From: an uncultured Bacteroidales bacterium
GTDB taxonomy: Bacteria > Bacteroidota > Bacteroidia > Bacteroidales > UBA932
Direction of reading: 5' to 3'
Assembly: GCA_937890845.1 (NCBI GenBank)
Contig: CALADR010000243.1
Span: 1 to 11,721 of the forward strand
DNA length: 11,721 nt
Position numbers and translations under genes: made by a program. Of the stretch, positions 1-8,000 are shown piece after piece (positions within the stretch are counted from its first letter, which is position 1; each line of letters opens with the position of its first letter). The notes beneath the pieces are model-generated. The model was given only the letters and a program-made list of their open reading frames with translations. It was not told the DNA's origin and did not search any database.

Positions 1-2
1 CC

Positions 3-62
3 CAGAATCAACGGAAATATCAGAAGTATAACAGGCTGTTCTATGCCAGGGCAAAATTCTAA
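3..62 (+). CDS. Possible C-terminal tail of an upstream gene (partial)
   Basis: A frame open from the left edge ends at TAA 60-62 and reads QNQRKYQKYNRLFYARAKF. This short basic, aromatic tail looks more like a protein end than the other two forward frames, one of which stops early at about position 30. The stop lies 73 bases before the fecR start, a normal gap. I do not recognise the family. It could be the missing sigma factor that normally precedes fecR, or an unrelated gene, or chance. Only 19 codons are visible, so the call is weak. Confidence 0.3.
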   Translation, partial: QNQRKYQKYNRLFYARAKF

Positions 63-135
63 TTGAAATATTTTTAAAAAAAATATGTAAAGCCTCCCCT
101 GATTTGCGTTTAATTAGTACACACTTTATAGAACT

Positions 136-1104
136 ATGAAAATAATTGACAGCGGAATCATATATAAATCACTAAGAGGGCGTGCAACGGAAGAGGAAGA
201 AGCACTTGTCTCCAAGTGGTATGAAGAAAATCCTGAAGAATGCGGCAGAATAGTAAAAGACATACACACTTTGATTGACTTGACTGAACTGTCAGATATA
301 AAAGATGGAAAATATGCTGATGGCTACTGCAAAAATAACAGAAATGTATTCAGAAGGATTCTTTCTGCCACAGCCGGAATTGCTGCAGCAATTGCTTTGA
401 TAGCTTCAGTATCATATACCACATATAGAATTACAGAAAACTCATACTCGGAAAAGATAATAACAATGTCTGTCCCGAAAGGTGACAGGATGCATCTGAT
501 TCTGCCGGACAGCACCTCTGTCATACTAAACTCAGGGGCAGAAATCAAATATCCGGCCGTATTCAAACGCAACTTAAGGGCAGTTTCCCTTTCAGGAGAA
601 GCCATGTTCAATGTAAAGCACGACCAAAAATGTCCTTTCATAGTAAATACTTTTGCCTCAAGGATAAAAGTCCTCGGAACAGAATTCAATGTCCTCTCAG
701 ATGAAAAAAACGGAATATCTGAAACCGTACTTCTGAAAGGAAGCGTCATTGTCAAAAACCTGATAGACACGACGCAGCCTGACATTATAATGAAACCGGA
801 TGACAAAGTCGCACTGAAAAACGGAAGGTTCATGCTCGGACAACTTGAAAACAAAGACGACTTATGCTGGATTGACGGTCTGATTTACATTGGAAATCTG
901 CCATTTGACGAACTTATGAATAAATTTGAATATGCATTTGATGTAAAGATATGTCTGGAGTGCAAGACTGTGCCGGATATAAGTACAGTCAGCGGAAAGA
1001 TAAGGACAAGCGACGGAATATATAATGCACTAAGAATATTGCAGCATGCAGCGGATTTCAAGTTCAGAAAAGGAGCTGAACCAGATGAAATAATAATATA
1101 TTAG
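136..1104 (+). CDS. FecR-family anti-sigma factor (inner-membrane transmembrane sensor)
   Basis: This protein would hold an ECF sigma factor inactive in the cytoplasm and release it when the STN domain of a partner SusC/TonB receptor touches its periplasmic part. The 322 residues fit the Bacteroidota FecR layout. There is an acidic cytoplasmic N-terminal region (about 1-70) and one membrane segment (about 75-97, rich in A, I and L). The FecR domain follows at about 112-205, with the typical VPKGDRMHLILPDST stretch (113-127), LSGEAMFNV (152-160) and VLGTEFNV (179-186). A C-terminal DUF4974/STN-like domain covers about 248-322. The ATG at 136 is the first in frame and gives a full-length protein. 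It lies 58 bases upstream of the susC-like gene, as is usual for PUL regulators. Oddity: no complete sigma gene is visible just before it; the only one in the window is at 9313, at the far end of the locus. Confidence 0.93.
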   Translation: MKIIDSGIIYKSLRGRATEEEEALVSKWYEENPEECGRIVKDIHTLIDLTELSDIKDGKYADGYCKNNRNVFRRILSATAGIAAAIALIASVSYTTYRITENSYSEKIITMSVPKGDRMHLILPDSTSVILNSGAEIKYPAVFKRNLRAVSLSGEAMFNVKHDQKCPFIVNTFASRIKVLGTEFNVLSDEKNGISETVLLKGSVIVKNLIDTTQPDIIMKPDDKVALKNGRFMLGQLENKDDLCWIDGLIYIGNLPFDELMNKFEYAFDVKICLECKTVPDISTVSGKIRTSDGIYNALRILQHAADFKFRKGAEPDEIIIY

Positions 1105-1162
1105 ACAGAAAGCCGGAAACTACATACGCTAATAATACTACTTTAATAATAACCAGTATAAT

Positions 1163-1543
1163 ATGTTTAAGAAATCAATCGGCAGACTCCTGGCTGTAGC
1201 CGGGCTTCTGCTGGTCCTGTCGGGAAGCATCCTGTATGCCCAGCCTGACAAGGCCACAATCACATTGGACATTAAAGATGTCCCCGTCGGACAGGTAATG
1301 AAAGAGATTGAATCACAATCCCGCTACCTGTTTATAAACAAAGGTATAGATACCGGATTTCCGGTAACTGTAAAAGTAAAAGAAAAGCCTGTTTCAGCCG
1401 CTCTTGAACAGATGTTCGCAGGAACACGTATAGGCTACAGCATTGACGGCACCTATATTATAGTATCCGAAAAAGCCGCAGATGCACCTCTTACAGTAAC
1501 CGGAGTAATAAAAGACCAGACCGGACAGCCGGAGCAGCTATAA
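1163..1543 (+). CDS. SusC-like TonB-dependent receptor, N-terminal fragment (signal peptide + STN domain)
   Basis: This is the front part of a signalling-type SusC-like outer-membrane transporter. Visible parts are a signal peptide (about 1-26, basic start, leucine-rich core, cleavage likely after LYA), an STN domain (about 33-102, starting TLDIKDVPVGQVMKEI) and the first strand of a carboxypeptidase-like regulatory domain (TVTGVIKDQTGQP, 111-123). The frame then runs off the family pattern (EQL) into TAA 1541-1543. In the frame one base back, the codons from 1531 read GAAIMVLGTSTG and continue smoothly into the next entry, so this is not an independent gene. The STN domain would contact the FecR protein encoded just upstream. 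Expressed alone it would be a small soluble periplasmic STN protein. Confidence 0.88.
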   Translation: MFKKSIGRLLAVAGLLLVLSGSILYAQPDKATITLDIKDVPVGQVMKEIESQSRYLFINKGIDTGFPVTVKVKEKPVSAALEQMFAGTRIGYSIDGTYIIVSEKAADAPLTVTGVIKDQTGQPEQL

Positions 1544-1545
1544 TG
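1526..1545 (+). other. Frame break in the susC-like gene, with TAATG stop-start overlap
   Basis: Protein similarity moves from frame CAG CCG (ending 1531) to frame GGA GCA GCT ATA ATG (from 1531). Restoring one base, for example a third G in CCGGGA, joins the two frames as GQPGAAIMVLGTSTG. Family members usually have two more residues between the P and the G (GxPLxGA), so a 7-base loss fits the spacing at least as well. There is no X XXY YYZ slippery heptamer here, so programmed frameshifting is unlikely. The stop TAA (1541-1543) overlaps ATG (1543-1545), which could allow reinitiation, but the second product would lack an export signal. A sequencing or assembly error is a serious alternative. 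Confidence 0.85.
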
Positions 1546-4455
1546 GTTCTTGGAACATCCACAGGAGAAGTTTCCGACATTGACGGAAAATACACCATTA
1601 CTATAAAGGAGCCTTCCCAGGACACTGTTCTGGAAATCACGTTGCTCGGATACGACACAGAGAGAATAATGCTTAACGGACGCAGCAAGATAGATGTTAC
1701 ATTGCGCGAATCAAATACTTTGCTGGACGGAGTAGTAGTCACAGCCCTTGGTATCAAAAGGGAAGAAAAAGCATTGAGCTACAATGTCCAGGAAGTTTCC
1801 AGCGACATCGTAAATGCCGTCAAGGATGCTAACTTCGTAAACGCTCTCTCCGGAAAAGTAGCCGGTCTTCAAATCAACCAGAGCGCATCAGGTGCCGGCG
1901 GTTCCACAAGGGTTATAATGCGAGGCGTAAAGTCCATCAGCGGAAACAACAATGCCCTGTATGTAGTAGATGGTATCCCTATGCCATCACTGCGTTCTTC
2001 TCAGACTGAAGGAATCACTGAAAATCCTGACGGAGGAGATTTCGAGGGCATCTCAAACCTCAACCCTGAAGATTTCGAAAGCATGACCGTCCTTACCGGT
2101 GCTACCGCAGCCGCACTGTACGGTTCGCAGGGTGCCAACGGAGTCATTCTCATCAGTACAAAGAAAGGCAAGAACGAGAAACTGAATGTCAATTTCTCAA
2201 ACAACACTACATTCTCATCCCCATTCGTCACTCCAAGATTCCAGAATGTATATGGCACCGAAGCTACAGCTCCGTCAATGAGCTGGGGAAGCAGACTTGA
2301 CACACCTTCAGATTATGACCCTCTGGACTTCTTCCAGACAGGATTCAACACGACTAATGCCTTGTCAGTTTCCACAGGAACAGAGAGAAGCCAGACCTAT
2401 GTATCAGCTGCTGCTACGAATGCGAGGGGAATCATCCCTAACAATGTCTATAACCGCTATAACTTCTCAATGAGAAATACCACAGAACTGGTGAAAGACA
2501 AACTCACACTTGATGTCAGCGCAAGTTATATGAGACAGTACAAGCGTAACCCTACCATCCAGGGACAGTTCCACAACCCCCTTATTGCCACTTATCTTTT
2601 CCCTCGCGGAGAAGATATCAGAAAATATCAGATATACGAAAGATATGATCCTGCAGCTCAGTACAACAAGCAGTTCTGGGACCTTACATTCATGGATGGA
2701 GTGGAAAACCCTTACTGGGAAGTAAACAGGGAACTTTTCGAGAATACAGCCCACAGATACACTCTGAATGGTACTTTAAGGTGGGAAATCACTGACTGGA
2801 TGAGTGTTACAGGAAGAGCAAGGCTTGACAACATGTCAATGAATTATACCAGGAAAATCTATGCTTTCTCAAACACTCTTTTCGCTTCAGAGTACGGAAA
2901 CTATCTGGACAACACTGTGAACCACAATAACTTCTACGGCGATATCCTGCTTACAATAGACAAAAAATTTTTCAATGACGACTTCTCGCTTCTTTTCAAC
3001 CTCGGTGCAAGTATCATCGATGACAAGAACAAGGGAACCGGCTTCGAAGGAAACCTTGCCAATATCGTCAACAAGTTCTCTGTCAACAACATTGATATGA
3101 GACATGCAGAGACACGCCCTTACACTGACCGTTACCACGACCAGACCCAGGCCCTGTATGCGACACTGCAGCTAGGATGGAAAGGAATGCTGTATCTCGA
3201 TGTGACTGCAAGAAACGAGTGGGCTTCACAGCTTGCATTCACTCCGAAGAACAGTCTCTTCTACCCGTCTGTCGGACTATCCGCAGTAATTTCATCCATG
3301 GCGGACCTCTCTGGTACAGGCATTTCTTTCTTCAAGGTACGCGGTTCATACGCAGAAGTAGGTAACGCACCTAAGCGCTTTATCACAGGCGTAAACACCT
3401 CAATCAACACCGGAGGTATCATTTCTTCCGATACCTATGCTCCAGCAACAAACCTCACCCCGGAAAGGACAAAGTCTTTCGAGGCTGGTATTAACCTGAA
3501 ATTCCTTGAAGACATGGTCTGGCTGGATGCCACATATTACAATACAAATACTTACAACCAGCTGTTTGAGTATACCGCAGCTCCTAGTACAGGTTACAAG
3601 CGCGCGTTTATCAACGCAGGAAAGGTAAACAACTGGGGTATCGAGGCTTCTCTGGGATTCAAGAACACATGGAAAGATTTCTTCTGGTCAACTTCCTTCA
3701 CTTTCTCAATGAACAGGAACGAAATCAGGGAGCTCGTTCCGGAAGGCGCAAGAGATGTATCCGGCAACCTTGTTACCGTAGATGAAGTCAATATGGACTA
3801 CGGCGGATACAGAATGAAGGTAAAGAAAGGCGGCTCTATCGGAGACTTCTACGTAAACGGACTTAAGACAGACGATTATGGACGCATATATGTCGATCCT
3901 AACTCCAATACTGTAACCACTGACCCTAATACCTGGATTTACGGAGGCAACACCGAAGCCAAGGCAAGAATCGGATGGAACAACCAGTTCTCATGGAAAG
4001 GAATCTCATTGGGAATATTGTTCGATGCACGTATAGGAGGCCACGGAGCATCCGCCACACAGGCACTTCTGGACAGATGGGGAGCATCTGAAGCTTCTGC
4101 AGAAGCCAGGGATGCCGGCGGGGTATGGATTTCAGAAGACCAGTTCCTTCCGGATGTAAAGACATTCTACTCAAACAGCGGAAACGGTATGTCAATGCTG
4201 TCACACTATGTTTACAGCATGACCAATGTCCGTCTCAGAGAGCTGAGCCTGGGCTATGACCTTCCTCGCTCATGGTTCAAGGACAAAGTCGGTATAACTG
4301 TCTCATTCGTAGGAAGAAACCTTTGGATGATATATTGCAAAGCGCCGTTTGACCCGGAACTCACAGCTTCAACAGGAACATATTATCAGGGTCTTGACTA
4401 TTTCATGCAGCCGAGTACAAGAAACCTCGGATTCAGTGTAAGACTCCAATTCTAA
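1543..4455 (+). CDS. SusC-like TonB-dependent receptor, plug and beta-barrel part
   Basis: This is the body of a SusC-family outer-membrane transporter, which imports oligosaccharides with TonB energy beneath a SusD lid. The 970 residues contain the rest of the carboxypeptidase-like domain (about 1-55, GTSTGEVSDIDGKYTI), a TonB-box-like stretch DGVVVTALG (62-70), a plug (about 75-210) with VVDGIPM (141-147) and ALYGSQGANGVILISTKKG (191-209), and then a long barrel. The barrel ends in STRNLGFSVRLQF with the terminal phenylalanine expected for outer-membrane assembly. No internal stops interrupt it. The listed ATG is only the first Met after the frame break. Joined to the preceding fragment the protein would be about 1,100 residues, normal for a SusC with STN. 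On its own it has no signal peptide and should not reach the outer membrane. The susD-like gene starts 9 bases after the stop. Confidence 0.92.
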   Translation: MVLGTSTGEVSDIDGKYTITIKEPSQDTVLEITLLGYDTERIMLNGRSKIDVTLRESNTLLDGVVVTALGIKREEKALSYNVQEVSSDIVNAVKDANFVNALSGKVAGLQINQSASGAGGSTRVIMRGVKSISGNNNALYVVDGIPMPSLRSSQTEGITENPDGGDFEGISNLNPEDFESMTVLTGATAAALYGSQGANGVILISTKKGKNEKLNVNFSNNTTFSSPFVTPRFQNVYGTEATAPSMSWGSRLDTPSDYDPLDFFQTGFNTTNALSVSTGTERSQTYVSAAATNARGIIPNNVYNRYNFSMRNTTELVKDKLTLDVSASYMRQYKRNPTIQGQFHNPLIATYLFPRGEDIRKYQIYERYDPAAQYNKQFWDLTFMDGVENPYWEVNRELFENTAHRYTLNGTLRWEITDWMSVTGRARLDNMSMNYTRKIYAFSNTLFASEYGNYLDNTVNHNNFYGDILLTIDKKFFNDDFSLLFNLGASIIDDKNKGTGFEGNLANIVNKFSVNNIDMRHAETRPYTDRYHDQTQALYATLQLGWKGMLYLDVTARNEWASQLAFTPKNSLFYPSVGLSAVISSMADLSGTGISFFKVRGSYAEVGNAPKRFITGVNTSINTGGIISSDTYAPATNLTPERTKSFEAGINLKFLEDMVWLDATYYNTNTYNQLFEYTAAPSTGYKRAFINAGKVNNWGIEASLGFKNTWKDFFWSTSFTFSMNRNEIRELVPEGARDVSGNLVTVDEVNMDYGGYRMKVKKGGSIGDFYVNGLKTDDYGRIYVDPNSNTVTTDPNTWIYGGNTEAKARIGWNNQFSWKGISLGILFDARIGGHGASATQALLDRWGASEASAEARDAGGVWISEDQFLPDVKTFYSNSGNGMSMLSHYVYSMTNVRLRELSLGYDLPRSWFKDKVGITVSFVGRNLWMIYCKAPFDPELTASTGTYYQGLDYFMQPSTRNLGFSVRLQF

Positions 4456-4464
4456 AAAGGGAAA

Positions 4465-6060
4465 ATGATGAAAAGGAATATAATAATCAATACAGGACTC
4501 GCTCTGGCGATGTCTGTACTGGCTTCTGTCTCATGTACAAAGGATTTCGAATATTTCAACACCAATCCGGACTCTGTACAGGAAGTCGATCAGAAGTCAT
4601 ATATAACAACAATGCAGATGGATGCAGTGATTCCATGCAAGGATGTAGGCGCCAACGAGTTCCAGAGGGCATGCAACCTCATGGGAGATGCATTCTCAGG
4701 ATACCTGTCTCCTTCACAGCAGTTCAATGCAGGAAGTTTCACCTGCACGTACGACCTTAACGGAACAGACTACAACGACTATCCTTACTCTGTGGCGTTT
4801 ACCAATGTAATGCCGGCATGGCTGAACCTGAAATATGCATACCAGAACAAGCAGATAACGGAAGACATATTTGCCGTGGCTGAGGTAATCAAGGTACTTT
4901 GCCTGCAGAGAACGACTGATATTTATGGTCCGATTCCGGTATCTCACTTCGGGGAAGACTCAAACCCTTACGAATCACAGGAAACCGTATATATGAATCT
5001 TTTCGAGGATCTTAATGCGGCAATCGAAGTCCTCAAAAACTACTCCGGACTGGAATCAGGGACTGCAACACCGATTTCTAAAGTAGATGCTGTCTATGCC
5101 GGTGACTACTCGAAATGGTACAAGCTCGCCAACTCACAGAAACTCCGCATGGCAATGCGCATACGATATGTTCTTCCAGACAAGGCTCAGAAGTGGGCTG
5201 AGGAAGCCGTTGCTGCCGGTGTAATGGAGACAGCCGAAGATGGTGCAACGCTCAAGACCACAGGTTCAATAGCTGTCCTTAATCCTCTCAACGTCGTATG
5301 GAACATGTACGGAGACACACGCATGGGAGCAACAATTGACTGCTATATGAACGGATACAATGATCCAAGACTGCCGAAATACTTCAAGACTGCAGGAATT
5401 GAAGAAGGCGGCTATCACGGCATAAGATGCGGAATTGCCAATATGATGCCTAACGATGACCCTCGCTACACAATAATGTCTGCCCCTAACATAGAGGCCT
5501 CAGACCCAGTAGTCTGGTTCCGAGCATCAGAGGTGGCATTCCTCAAAGCCGAAGGAGCCCTTCTGAACTGGAATATGGGCGGAGTAAAAGCAGAAGATGC
5601 CTACAAACAGGGTATTACTTTGTCATTCATAGAGAACGGATTGTCTGCATCACAGGCCGAAGCTTTCGCTGCTTCCTCAAACAAGCCGGCAGCATTTTCC
5701 GACAAGTCAGGAAACTCGACAAAATACAATTATGCAGCTCCTTCTAAAGTTACACCTGCATGGGATGAAGCAGAAGGAGATGAAGTCAAACTCGAGAAGA
5801 TAATCACCCAGAAATGGATTGCAATGTTCCCGAACGGACAGGAGGCATGGTCAGAGTTCAGACGTACAGGATATCCGAAAGTCATTCCTATCGTTGACAA
5901 CAAGAGCAACGGCATGATCAGCACTGACGTACAGGTACGCAGAATGACATTTCCGAGAAAAGAATATGCCAACAACGCCGCCGAAGTACAGGCTGCAGTA
6001 GCGTTGATAGGAGGAACTGACAGCGGAGCGGTAAAACTCTGGTGGGACAAGAAAAACTAA
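4465..6060 (+). CDS. SusD/RagB-like nutrient-binding outer-membrane lipoprotein
   Basis: This is the surface lipoprotein that caps the SusC transporter and binds the glycan. The 531 residues begin with a lipoprotein signal and lipobox (SVSC, lipidated Cys at 24). The first part has the family-typical FNTNPDSV (31-38). Further SusD-like motifs are TDIYGPIPVS (151-160), NGYNDPRLPKYF (296-307), ASEVAFLKAEGAL (354-366), QKWIAMFPNGQEAWSEFRR (449-467) and RRMTFPRKEYANN (492-504). The last two point to the SusD-like_2 branch rather than classical starch SusD. Two adjacent ATGs (4465 and 4468) are possible starts; AAAAGGGAAA just before them may help initiation. It follows susC by 9 bases and precedes the GH18 gene by 18, so it is co-transcribed. 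Its ligand cannot be read from the sequence. Confidence 0.95.
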   Translation: MMKRNIIINTGLALAMSVLASVSCTKDFEYFNTNPDSVQEVDQKSYITTMQMDAVIPCKDVGANEFQRACNLMGDAFSGYLSPSQQFNAGSFTCTYDLNGTDYNDYPYSVAFTNVMPAWLNLKYAYQNKQITEDIFAVAEVIKVLCLQRTTDIYGPIPVSHFGEDSNPYESQETVYMNLFEDLNAAIEVLKNYSGLESGTATPISKVDAVYAGDYSKWYKLANSQKLRMAMRIRYVLPDKAQKWAEEAVAAGVMETAEDGATLKTTGSIAVLNPLNVVWNMYGDTRMGATIDCYMNGYNDPRLPKYFKTAGIEEGGYHGIRCGIANMMPNDDPRYTIMSAPNIEASDPVVWFRASEVAFLKAEGALLNWNMGGVKAEDAYKQGITLSFIENGLSASQAEAFAASSNKPAAFSDKSGNSTKYNYAAPSKVTPAWDEAEGDEVKLEKIITQKWIAMFPNGQEAWSEFRRTGYPKVIPIVDNKSNGMISTDVQVRRMTFPRKEYANNAAEVQAAVALIGGTDSGAVKLWWDKKN

Positions 6061-6078
6061 TGTTAAAAAGAAAACAGT

Positions 6079-7980
6079 ATGAACAAGATATTGAAATATA
6101 CACTTCTTTCCGTCGTAGCCGGTGCTATGATGGCAGGATGCTCTGACTGGGTCAAGCCTGAACGTGTAATCACCCAGCATCCTGACGAGCAGTCCCCGAT
6201 ACTCAGGGATGATGCTTACTATCAGTCTTTGCGAGAGTATAAAAAGACAAAGCACAAACTGGCATTCGGATGGTACGGTTCATGGACTGCAAACGGAGCC
6301 TCATACCAGACCCGTCTGGTCAGCGCACCGGATTCCATGGATATAATATCCATATGGAGTCAATGGCACTCGCTCACGCCAGAACAGATTGAAGACAAGA
6401 GATTCGTACAGGAAGTAAAGGGAACCAAGGTGACATTCACTACTTTTATTGACAATCTTCCAAAAGAATTCAGAGCTGAAGAAGTGCCTACCGAAGAAGA
6501 AATAGCCAATTTCGCAAGAGCCTGGGGAAGAGACTCCATAAACAAGTACAACTATGACGGAATGGATATTGACTACGAACCCGGTTTCGGTGCTTCAGGG
6601 CCATTGGTAGGACATGACAACAAACTCTTCACGACTCTGATCAAGGAACTTGGAAAGTACCTCGGTCCTAAGTCAGGCACAGGGAAACTCCTTATAATAG
6701 ATGGTGTACCTTACGCTGTAGATCCTTCTGTATCAGAATATTTTGACTATGGAATCGTACAGGCTTATGCTTCCAGCGGATACACGGACCTACAGGACAG
6801 GTTCAACAATGCATTTAACAAAGGATGGAAGCCTGAGCAGTATATTTTTGCCGAGAACTTCGAGTCATACTGGAAGACAGGCGGAGTAAACCACACATGC
6901 CGTGACGGACAAAGGGTCAACTCTCTTCTCGGAATGGCCAGATTCAACCCGGAGCAGGGATTCTGCGCCGGCTTCGGAGCATACCACATGGAATATGAAT
7001 ACGCACAGTCATCTATGCCTTACATGTATATGAGTAAAGGCATTCAAGATGTCAATCCTGCCGGCTCAGCCCTTATGGTATCCCTTGACAACTCCGGAGT
7101 TTCCAGATACTCCCTGCTTGTAGAAGATGACGGAAGCATAAGCGGTTCAGTGGATTTTACTCTGAAAGTAAACTTTGCACGCCCAGTCCCTGCTGATGTT
7201 GAATTCCAGATTTTACCGGACAACTCGATGGTAGAGAAGTTCAACTCTGAAAACAGTACCGAATACAGAGCTATTGAAGAATCCAGAATATCTGTAAAAC
7301 CAGTACACGCCGCAAAAGGAGAATTTGCCTCGACAGGAGGTGAACTGACTTTGGACACAAAAGGACTTGAAGAAGGACATTATCTGCTTCCTTTGACAGT
7401 AAATCTTCCTGAAGAAAGCATATATACTTCGAAAGAGCCTCTTGTAAAATATGTGGTCATAAGTTTGGGATCCGTAAATATCAGACCGGATGCAACGGAA
7501 GTAACCGGTACCAAGATAGATCCGGTTTCTTCATGGACCATAAACTGCTATCAGGGCGATGCGCTTTCCGGCGCTACCGGAGTATGGAACTGCGACTCTG
7601 ACGAGCAGAAAGCAGCAATGTTCGACGGAAAACTTGATGAAAAAAGCTGGTACGCAAATTCTGCAGGATTCAGCTGGGGCAACGGAGGAAATTTCGTTGT
7701 CAGGCTGGACAAACCATACGAAATCAACGGTTTCCGCTGGCATACATACTACCAGGACTGCAATCCTCAAATATTGGATATCCAGTATGGCAAAGACGGA
7801 AAGAACTGGACAAGCCTTCTGAACGGCACTGCATTCGTGCCTAAAATGACAGACAGCTGGAAAATATTCCAGATGGCAAAACCTGTAACTGCAACATACA
7901 TAAGGGTAATAGTCGGTCCTCTGTCTCAAGGAGGCTTTACCAGCATGAATGAAATAGAATTATATGCACCTGCCAAATAG
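6079..7980 (+). CDS. GH18 lipoprotein, probable endo-beta-N-acetylglucosaminidase, with DUF1735 and discoidin domains
   Basis: This is a glycoside hydrolase family 18 enzyme, probably anchored on the cell surface. The 633 residues start with a lipoprotein signal ending AGC (Cys 21). The GH18 domain covers about 55-325, with WYGSWT (65-70) and the catalytic signature DGMDIDYE at 160-167. E167 is the expected proton donor and D165 the assisting aspartate; both are intact, as is VQAYAS (227-232) at the position of a late barrel strand. Next comes a DUF1735-type beta domain (about 330-462), then an F5/8 type C (discoidin, CBM32-like) module (about 483-630), likely to bind carbohydrate. GH18 includes chitinases and endo-beta-N-acetylglucosaminidases. 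The PUL context and the DUF1735 module favour the second, which releases N-glycans between the two core GlcNAc residues. Substrate specificity is inferred, not seen. Confidence 0.92.
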   Translation: MNKILKYTLLSVVAGAMMAGCSDWVKPERVITQHPDEQSPILRDDAYYQSLREYKKTKHKLAFGWYGSWTANGASYQTRLVSAPDSMDIISIWSQWHSLTPEQIEDKRFVQEVKGTKVTFTTFIDNLPKEFRAEEVPTEEEIANFARAWGRDSINKYNYDGMDIDYEPGFGASGPLVGHDNKLFTTLIKELGKYLGPKSGTGKLLIIDGVPYAVDPSVSEYFDYGIVQAYASSGYTDLQDRFNNAFNKGWKPEQYIFAENFESYWKTGGVNHTCRDGQRVNSLLGMARFNPEQGFCAGFGAYHMEYEYAQSSMPYMYMSKGIQDVNPAGSALMVSLDNSGVSRYSLLVEDDGSISGSVDFTLKVNFARPVPADVEFQILPDNSMVEKFNSENSTEYRAIEESRISVKPVHAAKGEFASTGGELTLDTKGLEEGHYLLPLTVNLPEESIYTSKEPLVKYVVISLGSVNIRPDATEVTGTKIDPVSSWTINCYQGDALSGATGVWNCDSDEQKAAMFDGKLDEKSWYANSAGFSWGNGGNFVVRLDKPYEINGFRWHTYYQDCNPQILDIQYGKDGKNWTSLLNGTAFVPKMTDSWKIFQMAKPVTATYIRVIVGPLSQGGFTSMNEIELYAPAK

Positions 7981-8000
7981 TACAGATAAAATTTATTGAA

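Noticed and set aside
68..86. A/T-only hairpin (ATATTTTT, AAA loop, AAAAATAT) before fecR
   Set aside because: The stem is purely A/T in an A/T-rich spacer, too weak for a terminator and likely chance.
103..135. Primary-sigma promoter for fecR using TTTG at 103-106
   Set aside because: No TAnnTTTG element occurs at a suitable distance; an ECF-type promoter is possible but cannot be recognised by eye.
324..854. Leftward open frame of 176 codons opposite fecR
   Set aside because: It lies wholly within the strongly supported fecR gene, and its translation shows no recognisable domain.
1520..1545. Programmed -1 frameshifting or a deliberate two-gene design in the susC-like gene
   Set aside because: No X XXY YYZ heptamer and no obvious stimulatory hairpin at the junction. 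The second frame would give a barrel without an export signal.
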